From Mesodorylaimus sp. YZB2_4 (taxonomy: Eukaryota; Nematoda; Enoplea; Dorylaimida; Dorylaimidae), in NCBI GenBank assembly GCA_030248295.1, contig JASANH010000167.1, positions 124,001 through 188,000 on the forward strand: a stretch of 64,000 bases of DNA, given 5' to 3'. The translations under genes were made by a program, and so were the position numbers. Shown piece by piece: positions 18,041-47,204 of the stretch (the first letter of the stretch is position 1; each line of letters starts with the position of its first letter). The notes under the pieces were generated by a model. That model did no database searches and had not been told where the DNA came from. It saw only the letters and a program-made list of their open reading frames with translations.

Positions 18041-20467
18041 GTTAAGCCCAGCCCGGTCTTATGCTGCCTTTCTCTTGTGTTATATCTTTTATCATTAGCA
18101 TTGCATGAAAGTATGAAAAATATAAAAGTTCAAAGAAAAGTTGACTAGCGACACTTTTTTCTAACAAAAAATTTTTTTCTTCAAACGCATGATGGATTGA
18201 ATATTTTATGGTGTTTCATGGATTATAATGACATTAGGCTGGATTGAAGGATGTCATGCAACTGGCCAACAGTTGCAGTGTCCTGCCAAATCTTGGGGAT
18301 TTCATCGTCTTAGGTGATCTTGTTGGGCAGCGACCTAGGAACTGGTCGCCTTCATGTCCCAGTATCTTCCATACATGCACTGGACGGGATATCATCTTGT
18401 CCAGGCCCTGATTCTTTAATCTGCAGACTCCCAGGGGCTTCTTTGTCTGTTTTTGGTGGGTCACCTTCGGGAATCGTTGGAAGGACGTTATTGACTGCAA
18501 ATACTTCCAGAGATTCTTCCAGCACCTAAGGACACCTCATGTTTTGTGGAGTGTGTGCCATGTTGATACCATCTTCGAACTATGTGGCTCAGGTCTTCTC
18601 TCAGGCTGGTCTGTACACCGCCCCTTCTCCTTGCTTGCTCTCCAGCCTATTCAAGGCTTCGATATACGCATGTACACAGAAGTTCAAAAACGTTGGTCAT
18701 CACCGATTCCTTCTGATTTCCTGCACAAAATTCGAAGACCTGCAGCAAGATCCTTCCAAGTCAAGACGCACGTAGTGCTGATGAATGTCTGTACTGCGAC
18801 CTTCCTCATGGCCGGGGTCGTGGCCTAGCGGGTTAGGGCGTCTGCCTCTCACGCTGGGTGCGCACTTACAGGGGAGGGTTCGACTCTCGCCTCGGCACAA
18901 CATGATTGTCAAATACAGTGTTCCTGAGCCCTCGAGTGCGCTGTATAGTGCTTGGCTATGGATAAAGTATGACATGACATGGCTTGATGGGACTTATTTC
19001 TCTTAGTGGCGGAGTACCCGCTGCCTGTGTCAAGTGTAAATGTTGCCGGGTCCCTGGTAATTGATTGAAGCCTCGCTTTTAATCAAGCCTTGCTCATGCT
19101 TGCTTGTTTCATTCAAAGGGCCTTGTCTTGATTACTGTATGGCAGACTCAACTATAGAAAATATGAGGGCAATGGCTTCTGGTTCCTGATGCGAAGGAGC
19201 ACTATAATACAAGGACAATACGTTTGGCTGCCGCGCAATCGTCATCAGGAGGACCAATGCTGCAGACAGCCTGAAAGTGGCATCGGAGGCGAGCAAGAGT
19301 AAAGCGTAGAAAGACGACATGACCAGCCAAGATCGCTGGAGGATGTTGATGAAAGGAGGCTCCAGGGAACAGGGTCAGCTGGCCTTGATGGAGTCTGAGA
19401 GATCCGTCATCGATGTCAGGCGGATAAATCGTGGCACGTAGATATAATGGGCTCGGATGAGGCGTACGATGGAAGCAGGATTAGCTTCTCTCGCCCACGC
19501 AGCGTTGGCGTCTGTTGGGGAGTTGGAGAGTACAGTGGGATCGTAGGCTCGTCCAAATCAAAGGTGTGTCCTCTCCGATCCAATGCTAAAATATAACGGA
19601 GCCAGGGACCCTCAGAATATTGCGTGGTTGTACGGAATGGGAACGTTATCTATCGCGACATGGAAAATAGGGCGCTGAAAACAACGCACGCTGGAGAAGA
19701 GTTCTGACCGCAGGGGTGTCGGCTTGTCAGCAGGAAATATGTACTGTAGAGCTGAACGCAGGGGCGTACACAGGAGTCAGGTGCCGTGGGGGGCCAGACG
19801 CAAAAATGGAGATTTAAGTAGGTGGTGTTGGAGAGTAGTGCAACGCTCTGGATGACATCAGCAGGATCCCCCCTGTCGCCATTTCTGGTTTCGCTCGAGG
19901 TCATTGCCCACCTTGCCCCACCCTTGCGTACGCAACTAGAACGCACGGTCGCCCTAAGACGTCACAGGGAGTCAAGGAGCCTCGGTCAGCGAGTCAGAGA
20001 CCCTTTTTTTCGACCTATTCCTCACGTTGTTGCCCGTCACGTTCTGCTATGATCTATTCTTGCTGCGATTTTTCGATACGCGTCGATGGCAAAAAAGGGC
20101 AAGTACTGTAATTCTCATCTCAGTTTATATGCACTGCATAGCGAAAGGGAAATTCAAATTCGTTTACACGCCGAGGATTCGAACTTCGAATCACGGGTGA
20201 GCAGTCAACGATATGTGGTGATGCTGGACGCTGCGAAGGGCGGCTCTGACAGAATTGCCGCTAATTCCTGTAGGAGGCCAAGGTGGGCCATTAATAGGGA
20301 GCGGCGATCCAGTGACCGTTTATGCGAATAGGAAAAGCGCCCATTTGTCTGTGACCTGTTTTATGCGCTCTTGGCTCATTTATGTTGTATCTGGCGCCAA
20401 GCACTCACCACGACATGCGACCACAATACAAGCAAAGACCAAAAACAGAAAAGACAGATCACAGCCA
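18041..20467. other. Intergenic DNA with SINE and RF1 fragment
   Basis: No gene recognised. It contains SINE copy B (18811-18981) and a short RF1-like fragment at about 18982-19030 directly after it (cttgatgggact..., then GGCGGAGTACCCGCTGCCTG). Confidence 0.4.
18811..18981 (+). mobile_element. tRNA-derived SINE, copy B (best preserved)
   Basis: About 170 bp. The head starts GCCGGGGTCGTGGCCTAGCG with box A TGGCCTAGCGGG and box B GGTTCGACTCTCG. The 5' GCCGGGG can pair with CCTCGGC after the T arm, as in a tRNA with a long variable arm (Leu/Ser-like). The body ends GCTATGGATAAAGTATGACA then TGACATGG. Pol III internal promoter elements are intact. Confidence 0.9.
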
Positions 20468-21793
20468 TCACATCTTGCTCGCCGATTTCTTGCTTTTCCT
20501 GCTTTCTGTTCTCGAGCTCGAGGCTAGGCCGCTGCTCTCGCTCGCCACTTTCAGGCGGCCGACTCGCTTGCTTTCCCGGCTTCTCGATATTGGTCCCGCC
20601 ATTTTCTTGCTCATTTTTGCTTCTTTTGCACTTTCCGCGTAGCTGGCCTCTGCTTCTCTCCTCGACGCTGAGCAGACCAGGAAGATCACGACGATCAGGC
20701 CGATGAAACCAGTCAGGAGTAGCGTGAAGCCCAAGACCATCAGGGCCAGGCCCAGTCGACCTTTCAAATCTACGCTTCGTCTGGGAGCGTCAGTTGGACA
20801 GGGAGCGAGCGTGCACGGTTCATCCTTGACTTTGCAGTGGCTGGTCAGTTGGTGGCCGTCGATCGACAAGTTCTTGAAGCCAGTTCCGCACTGATCGCGG
20901 GATCGACACGGCGCTTGGTTCAGACTCTTTTCGCATTCCGAATCGCACACTTTTGGTTCGCACGATCGATTGCTGACGTGATCTTCGCCGCAAAATACGC
21001 CCAGTGAGTAGGCCTCGAGGACGGTGACGCCCAGATTTTTGAAGCAGGCGTGGTCTTGGTCGTATTGGCAGATCGTCCTTTCTTCCACCTCGAATCGACA
21101 ATTTTGCGCGGCGGAGTGTACTTTTTCGAATAACACTGCAGCTATCGATGGAGTAGCGTCGACCAGCTCTTTGAACTCGTTGTTGCCGCCCAACGTGATG
21201 GTGTTGCCGTCCGCCAGCACCACATGCGCGAAGACGTAATGTCTTGATATCAAGTAGCTGCGTTTCCAGAAAGTATTCACGACGACGATGGCGGTCGAAT
21301 TAGTTCGCCGGACTCGCTCCATCAATTCCGCGTGATTGTCTTGGACCGCCTGGCGGAAATCTTTGATGCCATTCCAGTGGAACATTTTCTGGACGAGAAT
21401 GCGAGCCGTCTTGGCGTGGGGCGGAGGCGATTTGTTCAGGCAGGGATTTTGGCTGACTTGTTGACCTCGACTATTGCCAACTTCATTCAGCACAGACCGC
21501 AGTTTTCCCGTCGTTGACTCATCTTCTTTCACTTCGATGCCAGCGATCGCATCGCCTTTGATTGCTTGCGCGCAGACGGTGGCGCTGAAATTGCCTTCGT
21601 TGAGGAACGATCTGGCGATGGTGAGAAGGAATGTGGACAGTTGGTCCAGCGAGTCCAGGTCCAATGGTTCCGTCAAATAGACTTCGATGTCGACGTGAAT
21701 GACGTCCGGCGATTCGGACACGCTCTCCTCCAAAGACTGCGCGCTGACGACTGCGACTGAACTGGCCAGCAGGACGAGTGTCACGACGCGCAT
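20468..21793 (-). CDS. Type I membrane protein of unknown family
   Basis: 441 residues from the ATG at 21793 (minus) to the stop at 20468-20470. The frame is open further upstream to 22069, but I choose this start because it begins a clear signal peptide, MRVVTLVLLASSVAVVSA, followed by QSLEE. Then comes an extracellular region of about 330 residues with several N-glycosylation sites (NFSAT, NSTA, NLSI, NRSC) and a cysteine-rich second half. A strong transmembrane segment, LGLALMVLGFTLLLTGFIGL and onward, is followed by a basic Ser/Lys-rich cytoplasmic tail ending KKSASKM. No introns are needed. I recognise no domain family. The topology suggests a surface receptor or adhesion protein. It lies between SNRNP200 (same strand, about 1.7 kb away) and the repeat block. 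Confidence 0.7.
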   Translation of the reverse strand: MRVVTLVLLASSVAVVSAQSLEESVSESPDVIHVDIEVYLTEPLDLDSLDQLSTFLLTIARSFLNEGNFSATVCAQAIKGDAIAGIEVKEDESTTGKLRSVLNEVGNSRGQQVSQNPCLNKSPPPHAKTARILVQKMFHWNGIKDFRQAVQDNHAELMERVRRTNSTAIVVVNTFWKRSYLISRHYVFAHVVLADGNTITLGGNNEFKELVDATPSIAAVLFEKVHSAAQNCRFEVEERTICQYDQDHACFKNLGVTVLEAYSLGVFCGEDHVSNRSCEPKVCDSECEKSLNQAPCRSRDQCGTGFKNLSIDGHQLTSHCKVKDEPCTLAPCPTDAPRRSVDLKGRLGLALMVLGFTLLLTGFIGLIVVIFLVCSASRREAEASYAESAKEAKMSKKMAGPISRSRESKRVGRLKVASESSGLASSSRTESRKSKKSASKM

Positions 21794-23451
21794 GGCCTCA
21801 GCTCTCAGCAACCCGACCGACTGGGGAAGCATCGCGTGCACGAATGACGTTGCCGGGCAAGGGGGGATTACACTGCACCTGGCCGATAGTCTGTCCGTCC
21901 CTAGTACTTCGTCCTGCGCTGCACACTTGGTCACAGCCTGCAGGATACAATGCCGCGTGGCTGTGGTATGGCCCACAGCACTGTCAGGTTGGTGCATGGT
22001 GTGAGAGGCTGGCTCGTGGCCTGATGATCTCGGTGTCTTCATCTTATCAGGGGGTCTTATAACTAGCAAGTGCGCACTTACTGGCTAATTTTCGACTCTC
22101 AGGCGATGGCGTTGGTGGTAACGTGAAGGGCACCCCTTCAGTATGCCACTGCAGGCGGGGGCCAATGTCTGTTCTGGCGTGCCTCAGGGCAGTGTCTTGG
22201 TACAGTCACTGTTTGTGGCCTACTCTTAATTCCATCAGTTTCCTGGTCGATTCCAAGCATTTCTGTTGCAAGCCTTCACTGGTGATACCACCCTGTTTTT
22301 CCCAGTTGGACTGTGCACTATTTGCGACTGAAACGAAATCGGAAGCCATATTCTTGCTGTAATTACTGGACAGTGAGGTGGCCAGAGTTTTAGTTTTAGG
22401 TTCAAGCACGATCGGCTTCATATTCCGCCAAATTGATCGAAATCGTTACCAAACCTGACACTGCAGAAAAAATAGCTTAAGAAAGCAAATAATTTAAAAA
22501 GTGTCAAAAGGTAGAATCCGAAGCTCAGAAAAACCAACTTTCCTTTGCGCGACCCCAGCTGTTGCTGTTGGCCAATCAATGTTTATCCTCCCACTTTGTC
22601 TTTTTCTGTTGAATATGAAATGAAGTATTCTAAAAGCCAAGCACAGATTTTGATCAAACTTGGCAGGATTCTAAGAAGGATCTTTGGACAAAATTATTGA
22701 CGACTAAAAAACATTATTCTTCATTATTGTGCGTCTGCATGCAGTCCTGCTCAGCACGTGCCCGCAGCCTGTCTCACATCAGTTCGAGACTCGCACATTA
22801 GCTCGTCAAGTTCGCCTTTCCTTTACAGGACCGGATCGATAACCAGGCATGTCACCCGTCGACTTGACGTTTCACCACTTGCACAGGTCAGCTGCGCTCG
22901 CTATCTCAGACGGTAATAAACCCATTCAGTTGAGGTACGTCTCGACTTCAAGCCTTCGCCTTGCGCGATGCGCTTGACGGGAATTTTTTGTACGGCAGCG
23001 GGGTGCCCGCCGCCTGAGTGAGGTTGAACAGTCCTTTCGCGCCCCCATCAGTGCAGGTTCTCGCAACACTGCGAAATTAACCGCCCGCTCCATAACCACC
23101 GAGCTATTTCCACCGATGCCACATGGTGACTCAAAACTCACATCATGCTCTCTCACGCGCACTCTTCACGTGCCTCTCGCGCTAGGCGTTGGGGTATCCG
23201 CTGCCTGACAAGGACAAGAGTAAGAAAAGAACCCCATGAAGTGCTTGTATACGCTGGAACCGCCGAAGGTATCTGCCCGGCCTAATCCCCTTCAGCCCTG
23301 CCATTTCCACCGATGCCACCATCTAGTGACCCACAAAACTGACATTACGTTCTCGCTTACACAATCGATTTACCAGAAAAAAGTGAGCTTAACATCGATT
23401 CACGTTCAAGTAAAATAAAATCAAACAACCCATCAACCTCCTCGTGCCATC
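21794..23451. other. Intergenic DNA, RF1 fragments
   Basis: No gene seen. A diverged RF1 fragment (minus) covers about 22826-23020, and a small piece, GGGGTATCCGCTGCCTGACA, recurs near 23192-23211. Confidence 0.45.
22826..23020 (-). repeat. Dispersed repeat RF1, diverged copy 5
   Basis: Shares GGTACGTCTCGACTTC, AGCCTTCGCCTTGCGCGATG, CGCTTGACGGGAATTTTTTG and GTGCCCGCCGCCTGA with the other RF1 copies. It is truncated on both sides. Confidence 0.75.
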
Positions 23452-39347
<15,896 letters not shown>

Positions 39348-40765
39348 TTTCGGTTACTTTAGAAAAATACCAAGCCGTCAAAGAAATAATAATACACAAA
39401 AAGTTCCTTTCAACGATACTTTTGAAAGAAAACAGCAAAAAACCAAATTTTTTTCCTAAATCCTGAATTCCCCCTCGCGTCTTCTCCTAGTGCGAAAAAA
39501 AACAAAACATTCGTCGGCTGTTCGCCGCGCACAGTTGTCACAGGCTTATTTGTCATAAGCTGATCGAGCGCGAAATTTAAATTTGAGTATTTTAAATATG
39601 GCTGTGAAAAATTGTAACAAACCATTTGTTTGAGGCCCATTTAGGCTGCAGTGTGATTTGGCGCACTTTACATGGAAGCCCACGTGAGTATGGTGTGGGT
39701 TAAGGTAGTGAAAGTTGCAGTCAGATCTAAAACATGGCTGGAGAGGAAATTCATTTAGATTCCACCAAAATGACGAAGCAAAAATATGGTATAAGTAAAA
39801 TAAATGGTCTAAAAACGATAAGTTGTTGGAGCGTTTTTTTAAAAGATCTTCATTGTCTGCCTGATATTCAGCACCAACATTGCTAGGGCACCCTCAGGGG
39901 ATTGATCCCCCGACCGTGGGTGCCCATCCAAACTAGATATGCAGATTTTGTTTCTTTCATTTCAATTAAGTTCCCTATCAACCAATTTTCTAGCATTTTC
40001 TGCCTCTTTCGTTGCTCTGCGCTCAATTAAATGAAGTTGTACTCGGTCGTCGGGTCCATGGTCTGATGGACAATCTGCATCCCTCGTGTCGCATGGCTGA
40101 TTAGAAGATTAAGGGGTTGATTTTTTAATTTTTTCCGTGGTGGTCGACCACGAGTGGGATGAGATGCCTCGTGGACGAGTGCTCTGTAGCCCTTGGTGAC
40201 GGGGACTGGCAGCGAGGATGGGAGCCAGGGTGGATGGGTCAGGGAACGAAGAAGTGCTTTGTGACCCTGTGACAGCAGCACTGATATTTTATCTGTGATA
40301 TTCTCGCGACAGCGTGGCTCATTCCGCTCACAGATCAGCCGCACAGTGGCAATGGCACAATAAGAAAATTTCGGATGAACCTGTCGGCTTCAGTCGTGCG
40401 GAGGTGAGTCAGTTCTTCTAAGAGCAGTCCTACTTCAATGGGCTTCAGGATAAGCCAGTCCCAGAAGTACATCTTAATCCGTTTCTGGTTCCCAATTTAT
40501 TCTATTCTGTTTTGTTGCCCTTTCAACTCCGCACTTTTTATTACAGGTCATGTGGCCAACACGGGTAGCTTATCCTGCATTAGCTTTCCACATAGTGCTG
40601 GTCTGTCAAAGCACCGCGCGATGTGGCTCTTTTTGGGAAGGTGAGACAGATGAAGTTGAAAGAGTTCGATCGTCTGACTGTGGGAGCAGCCCAGCTGTAT
40701 GAGGATATTATACAGCTGTTTCTATTCAAGTGGCCAGTGCAGCAGCAACAGTCTGACCTCCTCCC

Positions 40766-40900
40766 AGGTCGGTGCCCTAGTAGGGGTCAGAGACATCAAC
40801 TCGACGGGTTTATGCCCCGCCTGGAGAGTGAATCGAGCGGCCAGTCAGGGCAGCCAAATTCACAACCTTCCCCCAGGCCCCAACACACCTATTACACAGC
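40766..40900 (+). repeat. Dispersed repeat R2, middle part
   Basis: Contains CAGAGACATCAACTCGACGG then GGCCAGTCAGGGCAGCCAAA and CACCTATTACACAG, aligning with 47268-47420. Confidence 0.7.
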
Positions 40901-41377
40901 TCAGACACCAAACCTACCCAATAACAGGCTAAAACTAAGGTTTATTGGCGAATGTTAAAAATTGAGGGCCATAAATGCCATTTAGGACTTTTAGAGAGAA
41001 AGATTAGGCGAAGAGGAGGAAAGCTGAATACAACAAACTACACACTTAAACCAGGAGCAAATTCACGTTTTTCAGTCGTTAAGGCTTTTTGCAAAAAGGA
41101 ACATATGCTGCAGGCACGAGGATTCTAATGCCTCAGGATTAGGGACTTTCAAAAGCGTACGGTATGAGGTCCTTCAAATTCATGCATCCTCGTGATGAAA
41201 AATGAAAACAGGTTTTTGAATATTGTGACTGAAGGGTAGACACACGTTGCAAATGTGGTGAACATGCTTGTGCAATCAGCTCAACTACGCATTTGGTCTG
41301 CTCTGTAGCAGGTGTGCTTGGCCTGAGGAGAATGTAGTGTACCCGGTTACCTTGATCGGCCGTTCGATACGCCGCTC

Positions 41378-41481
41378 CTGGCGAGGCAGAAACCCGTCGG
41401 GTTGATGTCTCTGGCTCCTGCGCCTAGGAAACCTACCTGGATGGTTTTTGAGACCATCCGCTCCACGCGGAGTCTTCCTTA
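41378..41481 (-). repeat. Dispersed repeat R2, 5' part
   Basis: On the minus strand CCGCGTGGAGCGGATGGTCT is followed about 45 nt later by GGAGCCAGAGACATCAACCC and GACGGGTTTCTGCC, the same order as at 47205-47300. Confidence 0.75.
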
Positions 41482-44400
41482 AAGGAGAACCATTCAGCCC
41501 AGCGGAAGAGGAGGAAGAGACCGGCGGCGAGCTGCAGGTCCCACAGGTGCTGACGAAGAAGCTAGATACTCCTCGAATATTCCATGACCTTTTTCTAAGC
41601 CCTTTTCAATCGGCTCGCTGACGCGTGGCGTGCATGATATCTCGTTCAGAGCGTAGGATTCACCACCAGTCCTCCCTCTCTAATAATCCTTGTCGCGGCA
41701 CTGCAATGATTTTTATACTTTTCTTAGCAGGGGTTTCTTTTTGTGGCGCCTCTACTGACCTGTGCTGGGCAATAGTGAAACCATGCCAAGGCCCATTAAG
41801 TGTCAGATGAATTTTTTGGAGTTGTTTTAGCTGCCTATACTTTAACAGGTGATGATAAGCGTGAAAAAAATGGATTCGTCTGTCCAATCTCTCATAGTCA
41901 CATATTTCATCATAAAATCAGGTGACAAAATGTGCACTACTGACTACTAGAGGTTAGGCATTACATCAGGCCGACTTGTTATTTCCTCACCCATCGAATT
42001 GGATAAAGCAAAAAACGCAAAGCCGGAATTTCTCATTCTCGCTTCATTCGTTTTCTCACATAAAAAACACGCAAAATTAGCATTTCTCTTCTGCTTCCTC
42101 GCTTCATCGTTTTCTCAAATTCTGGCTGCTCGATTGACTTATCATTAATCACTGTCCAATCAATTTACACCGAGATAGCAGCTATCAAACCTGACTCCCT
42201 TCAAAATGTAAAGTCATCGTGACTGATTGGACAAGAAGCAATTTTTTCGCCTTCTCTGGCTTATCGTCATATCATTTCATGCATATCGTACATCAAAGAT
42301 GTCATTCTTCATTTTTTAACAGACTAAACCCTTGAATCTATTGGAAATCTTGTTTCTTCATAATCCACTCAGTTTTTCATTGTGGACTTTTTGAAAGTAA
42401 TTTGCTAAAAATCTTTTTTTCATACACTTCCATCAAGAAAAAGGAAATGTCGGAACAAGCTTTTATGATGAAGGTCACGAGTTTTTTAACTTTACTTTTG
42501 CCCGCATCCTCTTTGCCCAGTGCAATGCTGGCTAATTGCATTTCCTTCTGCTGGTCTACTGGCGCTTACTAATCCGCTAATACGCTTTTTTTCATGCTGC
42601 TGATGGGTTTTGCTAGGTTGGCAAGTTTGGAAGGAAGACTGCCTAAATGACGTATGAACAGGGCGACTAAAAGAGGAAGATTAACTTCCGATTTGGTTTA
42701 GTAGAAATCTGTCTGCACAAATTTTTTTAAATATGGATGAAAATTTCCATTTTTACTCGCGTTTTGCGGAATTTAAAGCTGGCGCCATTAAATTTTAACA
42801 CACTCGCCTTTGGAATTCAAATTACCCGCCTTTGCGCAGCACAGGCTCGCAGGTTTGTGATCATATGTGTCATAGTAGTTTTTAAATTCCCGCTCATTTC
42901 CATTTTCGAAACATGATTCCGTCATCGACTCATCATCAGTTTTATACGTCATAATTTTCTTCTATTTGTAAGATAAAGTGCTTTGAAATCGGTGGCTGTT
43001 TTGTCTTGCATTACAGTTTCAACTTCCCACCATTTGAGGAGTTTGAATTTGAATTAGAATTTTCCATTTTTTGCCATAGTTTAAATTCCCTCACATTCTG
43101 ATCAAAGTTCAGATTTTTCTGCTCAGTAGATTATATACATTCAATTTTCTTATCTATCCTACTTTTATCCATTCCGAATTCGAGCCTTTAATTTCACTTT
43201 TAACTTCCCTACTCTACAATGAATTTTGTCAATGCTTGGGACATTTTTCTAAGCTTTCGATTAAATTTTGCGGGCACTCAATGATGAAAGCTTCTTGGCG
43301 TAGCGGTGGGGGGTCGAGTTGCTGAACAGATCAATGCAGTTACCCCTGCGTTTGCTTGCTTGCACTCGCGAACAGGGTCAGCTGCTAATGTTTCGAAGGA
43401 AGTATCCAGAAAAGTGAGTCTTATTCTGCTGATTGCAGATTTCTACATTTAGGTTTTTTATCAGGTAATTTAAAAATTTTTCGTGCGTATGTGCCTGAGG
43501 TTAATGATAAGTTAAAAAAAGTAAAAAGTTTAAGAAAAGGAGAAAATCTGTACCATCAGTTCGAATCCCCAATATTCAAATTTCCCGCTTTTTTGATTGT
43601 TGGCGGGAATTTTGTATTTTGTGTCTTATTTCATTTTCGCGGGAATTTGAAACTGAGACTCTGAATATCAGGATGAACGATGTCTCTTTGCTTTTCTAAT
43701 ATTTCCAGAAAACAAGTCAGGAACAAGGCAAAAATTATAAATTAATAAAAACCTATATATTTTTGGCATGATTAATGGTTTCCGCTGGCTGTGACTACAA
43801 GCTCACTGCTTTCTTCGCACTAGATACCCATTCACTTCGTACATCGATTTCCAGGAGATCCCCCCCGGCTATCCATATTTGAGCCAGGAGGAGTCTTCAC
43901 ACGTGCTGACCTGCCTCCAGGCAGAGAATCAACACGGCCCTAGATTTTGTCCTTACTAGAATGGGGTACTTGAAGACCTTGATTGCCCAGGATTGTTGGG
44001 GGTTTCATTCCAGAAAGGTAGCTAATGATACTCTCTGATGAAGATAGAAGGAGTTTTAGTGAAGCCTCGCGGTATCTTGCTCTTTCCTCCATATCATAGG
44101 TACAAGGGAAAGGAAATTATGACTCCGTAAAGTTGCTGGGTTTCTTTAAAGTGCGCAGGAAGGACGTGGATTGGCAAATGTTAGTGAAGACTGATCTTAG
44201 TTGGCTCAAAGGTTGGGTTCTAGAATGGAATTCCTTCCATATTCTGTCTGATTACGAATAGACATAGGTGCCATTCGTATATTCATTATGCCCCCTATTG
44301 TCCTTGTCCTCCTCTTGGTGCACAGTTCAGTATTAATCTGAGAAGGCCTTTATCATTCTACTGTACCGAGGCTGAGGTCGTTGCTTCGGTACTTCTCGCC

Positions 44401-45539
44401 TGGGCCCACTCCAGGGGCATGTTAGGCTTATCTCCTGTATTTATCTGAACGGAAAAATGTTGAGCTGCAACAGTTTCACAGCTTGGTAAATCTCAAATCT
44501 GAAACTATATTTTACGCGCACACAAAGTGTGGCATTTCCGGTTTGGTGGAGCAAAATGCCAAAGTGACTTTTGATTGGCGAGACAGGCGGCAGCACATAA
44601 AACAGTGGAAGATCGAACGCGGACTTTATCCAAGGGATGCGTAAAATATACATAGTTTCAGAATGGGACTTATCGCTCGCTCTAGCCTGCTTGCGAGTCA
44701 AAAGAGTTGGTTAAACATTGAAAACTTGGCACTAGATTTCTTTTCCCCCCCGAGCATACTTCATGTTTACAATAGATCAACACAAGATTCTTCACAGATA
44801 TTATAAACACAATTATTTGTAGCAATAGCAGGCACGCTAACGATGAGCTTTACACTGACTGTTCAGAACTTTTGCCACACCATATCATTCGGTCAAAGGT
44901 CATAGGACACGTGCAGGAAGTTGCTGTGGCCTGCCTCTATTTCTTGATTCTGTTCTAGGCTTGTTCCTCGTTTATCCGAGTCAAATAACGACGACAGCAC
45001 CTACATCTAATTAGCCGCTTATATCCTGTGCCAAGATAACAACTCAAATTTCTTCACTTGACACCCATATTTGGCCACGCCCAATCAAAGTTCCTTGTTT
45101 ATTTCGATTCGGCTTAGAAACCCCTCAGAACCACGTCCTTTTACCCACGTCCTTTAGATTTTCTCAACTTTCTTCCGCTTTTATCCGACAGTATATCTTC
45201 TACTGCGGGCACGAGTGGAATGGCGTTGGGACTGCGAACAAAGTTATTCATCTCGGATTTCAGTTCTAAATCAGTGCTCAGTCATATTTCTGTCAGTTCC
45301 CTGATCGAGTTCGCCAAGCATCGAATTCGACCCTTGAACGAATTTGAGTCACGCCGTTGCGTCATTACAGCAACTTATTAAATTTCTGCCAACTTACAGT
45401 TTGTTCTTGCTTATTCCCCCTCTTTTTCAAGCTTATAAGACACAACATTTTAGCTTTCGTCAGTTTTTTTTAGGATAACAGGACTTTTAGGGTTTTGTCA
45501 CTGTTTTTGGCTTCCGAACGAAGTACAAAAATGTTGGAA

Positions 45540-45605
45540 GAGCTAGGAATCGAACCGCGGACCTCAGGAGTAGAAGTTCCTGGTGCTTTACTTCCTTCTT
45601 GCTTG
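45540..45605 (-). repeat. tRNA-like fragment (possible second SINE family)
   Basis: On the minus strand CTCCTGAGGTCCGCGGTTCG ATTCC carries an anticodon-loop-like stretch and box B. It resembles the fragment at 50070-50145 (ATGAGGTCAGTGGTTCAATT). Acceptor pairing is poor, so a functional tRNA gene is not claimed. Confidence 0.3.
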
Positions 45606-46769
45606 CTTGCGACTCCCCGAAACTAATCTAAAACACTCTGTTGTTTTGAATTTTCTTATTTGTTTGCCTATGTTTTGATGCAGGCATGTGACCTGCAGGG
45701 CTTCTACTGGTTCTTTCCTGCAACTTTTAATTTTTACTGTTGATCGTCGATAAACGTTTTTCTGCACTGAAAACTCTATTTTTAGGAGTTCCTATAAAGC
45801 AAACACGACGACCTGCCTCGAAGGTCGTGTTTCCTGCGCTTCCTATTTGACTCTGGAAAGCCTCATAGAAACCCTTTCGATCCTATCCTTCCTGGTCATT
45901 CTTGTTGCAGACCATTTTTCTGATTCCAACCTACGCTTATGTGACAGGTCGCGCGAGCAAGGACTGCGCCCTAAGGTCACATACATCATCCGAAAATCCA
46001 CTTGAAACTTTTCTCAGTTATTGCAGTTTGCCCTGGCTTGCTTCAATAAGCTTTAAATGTGCACTTTTCCGCGTGGTCGTTAGCATTCGGACCTGCCGAA
46101 CTGGGGTTGAGTAGTAGAGAAATCGATGGGGTAGATGGAGTCGTCATCATTGGCGTCTTGAAGTATGACTAGGCGAGTCTAACGTGATTTGTCCTTTCCT
46201 AAGTTTATACAATCTACCCCCTGGCTTGCTTACCTATTTCGGGCCCTGCCCATGCTTACTCGGTTCCTAGTGAATAACCAGTACTTGCCTTTGGGCTGTC
46301 TCCATTCGTCCGTTCACTCGTTCTCTTTTTCGTGTAAATAAAATTGCATGATAATGTATTTTGTTGAAAGCTCTGAGGACAGTTTCTTCGTACTTTTGCT
46401 CGTCATCGTTGTTCAATTTTAGAAAATCGAATCAGCAAATATGGTGCACGCTAGCCTCGGGCGTGACGGACACTCGTCGCCTTTGTCGTGATTAGATTTT
46501 CTTCTAGCTGCTAACACGTCTTTGCGGGTGAGAAGTTTTGGGCACAGTTTCAGTTCTAGCTAGTCCAAGAAAGTACGGGTCCTGAGTGTGTGTCCTGATT
46601 TGAAGTACGTGCGTGACTTGGCTTCCTGGTTTGGATAGAAAATTTGGTGTTTTCGTTTTAAAATTATGGGGTCTATGGTGATTGACTAGCTCTGATGAGC
46701 TCCAGTGGTTGTTGTTGATGGAGGAAAAGCGTCAGTCCTGGCCTGGACCCGAGATTCTGCGCATGAGAC

Positions 46770-46783
46770 GGGGGGGGGGGGGG
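46770..46783. repeat. Poly-G tract, 14 nt
   Basis: Uninterrupted run of 14 G in the gene-free region. Confidence 0.9.
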
Positions 46784-47204
46784 ATTTCGCGGCAAAGTAT
46801 TCTGTCGTACGATAGCATTACAAGGGCTCCCTGGGCCAGTGTTCGATAGGCGTCTTGTCTTGGCTTCTGTCTCTCCACTCGAAGCACCTCGACAGTATTT
46901 TAAGCCATCCATGGCCAGGTGTGCGAATTTAGCGGGGGTTATGGTTTCCAAATCGACCGCCATCGCCGGGGATTGAACCCAGGACGACCCGGACGTCGGA
47001 CGTCGAACCATGCCGCAGTTGAGTCAGACTCAACCGAGGCAGTGCCTCAGATTCCAGGGAGCATTGACTATGAAAAGACTCGAACGTATGTGGACTGGAC
47101 TTCTGACCAGCGCACCCAGGCGGCGGGCGACGTAAGAGACCGAAGTTTCTAGGACAAAAAACTCTGATTAAGCACCAGCCTAAATACCGCTCCGTTGGAG
47201 AAGA

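Noticed and set aside
42000..43700. TTTCCCGC words as E2F regulatory sites
   Set aside because: They are scattered through AT-rich gene-free DNA with no nearby promoter. Composition explains them without a regulatory role.
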